A stretch of DNA of 7,106 nt from Alphaproteobacteria bacterium. Its GTDB lineage: Bacteria; Pseudomonadota; Alphaproteobacteria; UBA6615. This document shows, in pieces, positions 5,995 through 7,106 of the stretch. Under the pieces are notes generated by a model. That model was not told where the DNA came from, did not search any database, and was given only the letters and a program-made list of their open reading frames with translations. The position numbers were made by a program, and so were the translations under genes. The first letter of the stretch is position 1. Each line of letters starts with the position of its first letter. The stretch is taken from positions 1 to 7,106 of the forward strand of contig JAEPNS010000170.1 of assembly GCA_017643325.1 (NCBI GenBank), given 5' to 3'.

Positions 5995-7106
5995 TCAGCC
6001 GTGGTCGTGGTCGGCGATGGTGGTGCCTTCCTCGACATAGACCGTCTTGTGTTCGCCCGCCGGGCGGCCCTCGTTCAGGGTCGTCAGCATCCAGTCCGCC
6101 ATCGCCGGGTAGATCTCCGACGCGACCTCGCCCATCGGGTGGAACACGCCTTCGTAGAGCCAGAGCTCGCTGTAGTGCGGCAGGTTGGCGCGGAAGGTCG
6201 CGATGTCGTCCGGCGTGCAGAGCTCGTCCATGTCGCCCGCCACCAGCAGGTGCGGCTTGTTCAGCTTTTTCGCCACGTCAGGCAGGTGGTCATGGGTCTT
6301 CATGTGTTCGTCGAACTCGTCCTCGTCGGTGTGGCCGGTCATGTACATGAAGATGCGTTTGAAGTTGGGCTGGGCCTGCTCGAAGATGATGTCGAACGTC
6401 CCGACATTCGCCATCTGGCCGCACACGGCCTTCACCCGGTCGTCATGGGCACCGACCTGCACGCCCCAGCGCGAACCCATGGACATGCCCATCACACCGA
6501 TCCGCTCGGCGTCGACATCGTCGCGCGCGGCGAGCCAGTCGAGCGCCGCCGCCGCTGCGACGGGATAGTTGCCGCCGTCGAGCCAGGTGGCGTTGTAGTT
6601 GCACTCGCCCTGCCCCGGACCGTCCATCGCCAGCACGTTCATGCCGCGCTGGGCGTAGTCGTTGTCGAACGGGTTGCAGACATCCTCCTTCAGCGCGTCC
6701 ATGCCCGGCAGGATCAGGACCGTCGGCTTCGGTCCGTCTCCCGGCGCCTTGTGGAAGACGGCATGGACCTTCTGACCCTTGTCACCGAACTCCGGCGAGA
6801 CCTTCTCGATCTGTCCGTCGAACAGCTCGATCATCTTGTCGTAGTTCCGGTAGAGCGCCTCGTAGCACTCGTCCTTGTGCGGATTGCGGTGGATCGGCAC
6901 GAGATGCTGGGCACGCCCGAAACACAGCGCGGCCCGGTGATAGAGCCGCCGCGCCGTCACGAGGCGTCCCTTCGCCTCGGCCTCCTGCGCCATCTTCTCC
7001 AGCACGACCGCGCGCTTCTTCCACGCCTTCGGGAAGGACCGGCGGCCCGTCACCTTCTCGTAGACGGCGTTGAGGTCCTGCACGGCAAACCCGCGGCCGA
7101 CGCGGG
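5995..7106 (-). CDS. Alpha/beta hydrolase, 2,6-dihydroxypseudooxynicotine hydrolase/FrsA-like (tandem copy 1, N-terminus cut by window edge)
   Basis: This is the upstream paralogue of the neighbouring hydrolase, with 370 whole codons visible before the TGA at 5995-5997. The frame stays open to the right edge: the first readable residues RVGRGFAVQDL line up with RLERGTKFEDL of copy 2. About 34 N-terminal residues therefore lie outside, and the GTG at 7083 is an internal valine, not the start. The cap domain (RRLYHRAALCFGRAQHLVPI) and core are intact, with LPGMD, RGMNVLAMDGPGQG, nucleophile elbow GMSMG (Ser codon 6481-6483), acid in GDMDELC (Asp codon 6226-6228) and GVFHPMGE (His codon 6139-6141). 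All catalytic residues are present, so both copies should be active. The differences from copy 2, such as DAL against DQV after PGM and YNATWLDGGN against RDGTWQTENN, could reflect different substrate preference. The family assignment rests on remembered motifs of the nicotine-pathway enzyme, and the true reaction is unknown. Confidence 0.92.
   Translation of the reverse strand, partial: RVGRGFAVQDLNAVYEKVTGRRSFPKAWKKRAVVLEKMAQEAEAKGRLVTARRLYHRAALCFGRAQHLVPIHRNPHKDECYEALYRNYDKMIELFDGQIEKVSPEFGDKGQKVHAVFHKAPGDGPKPTVLILPGMDALKEDVCNPFDNDYAQRGMNVLAMDGPGQGECNYNATWLDGGNYPVAAAAALDWLAARDDVDAERIGVMGMSMGSRWGVQVGAHDDRVKAVCGQMANVGTFDIIFEQAQPNFKRIFMYMTGHTDEDEFDEHMKTHDHLPDVAKKLNKPHLLVAGDMDELCTPDDIATFRANLPHYSELWLYEGVFHPMGEVASEIYPAMADWMLTTLNEGRPAGEHKTVYVEEGTTIADHDHG

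Larger units (their letters stand above)
4753..7106 (-). repeat. Tandem gene duplication of two alpha/beta hydrolases
   Basis: The two adjacent same-strand hydrolase genes align along their whole shared length, from the cap-domain motif EDLNAVYSKVTGRR / QDLNAVYEKVTGRR to the C-terminal DHG. Roughly two thirds of the residues are identical by eye (not computed). The only clear length change is a five-residue insertion, DLDGT, before GDGPKP in copy 2. At the DNA level 5099-5124 is identical to 6341-6366. The divergence elsewhere shows an established duplication rather than a recent one. Confidence 0.9.

Noticed and set aside
7081..7083. GTG at 7083 as the true start of hydrolase copy 1
   Set aside because: The frame stays open to the window edge and the upstream residues align with the paralogue, so this is an internal valine.

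Overview
The window is GC-rich (about two thirds G+C by eye) and densely coding. All five recognisable genes lie on the minus strand, so transcription runs from the right edge to the left edge. High GC, the protein flavour (a YheS-like ABC-F ATPase, a KefB/KefC-type antiporter, a divergent DapA-fold enzyme) and compact spacing suggest a free-living alphaproteobacterium, perhaps of the Rhodospirillales type. That placement is an inference; there is no rRNA or other marker gene to anchor it. No tRNA, rRNA, CRISPR array, insertion sequence or phage gene was seen.

In transcription order: (1) 7106-5995, an alpha/beta hydrolase of the 2,6-dihydroxypseudooxynicotine hydrolase type, cut by the right edge and missing about 34 N-terminal residues; (2) 5976-4753, a complete tandem paralogue that starts 18 bases after the stop of the first; (3) 4702-2969, a CPA2 cation:proton antiporter with a KTN/RCK domain, preceded by a strong hairpin just upstream of its ribosome binding site; (4) 2915-1959, a DHDPS/NAL-superfamily enzyme that keeps the Schiff-base lysine but has replaced the rest of the DapA catalytic set; (5) 1894-1, an ABC-F ATPase of the YheS type, cut by the left edge only a few residues before its expected end. 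The gaps between genes are 18, 50, 53 and 64 bases, with no convincing promoter or U-tract terminator, so a single operon or overlapping transcripts is possible.

How they work together: the two hydrolases are clearly a translationally linked pair and probably act on related carbonyl substrates, by C-C or ester hydrolysis. The DapA-fold enzyme could act on an oxo-acid in the same route, but nothing in the sequence proves this. The antiporter and the ABC-F protein look like stress or housekeeping functions. The least conventional content is the hydrolase pair and the active-site-rewired DapA-fold protein. No obviously new defence or mobile system is visible.
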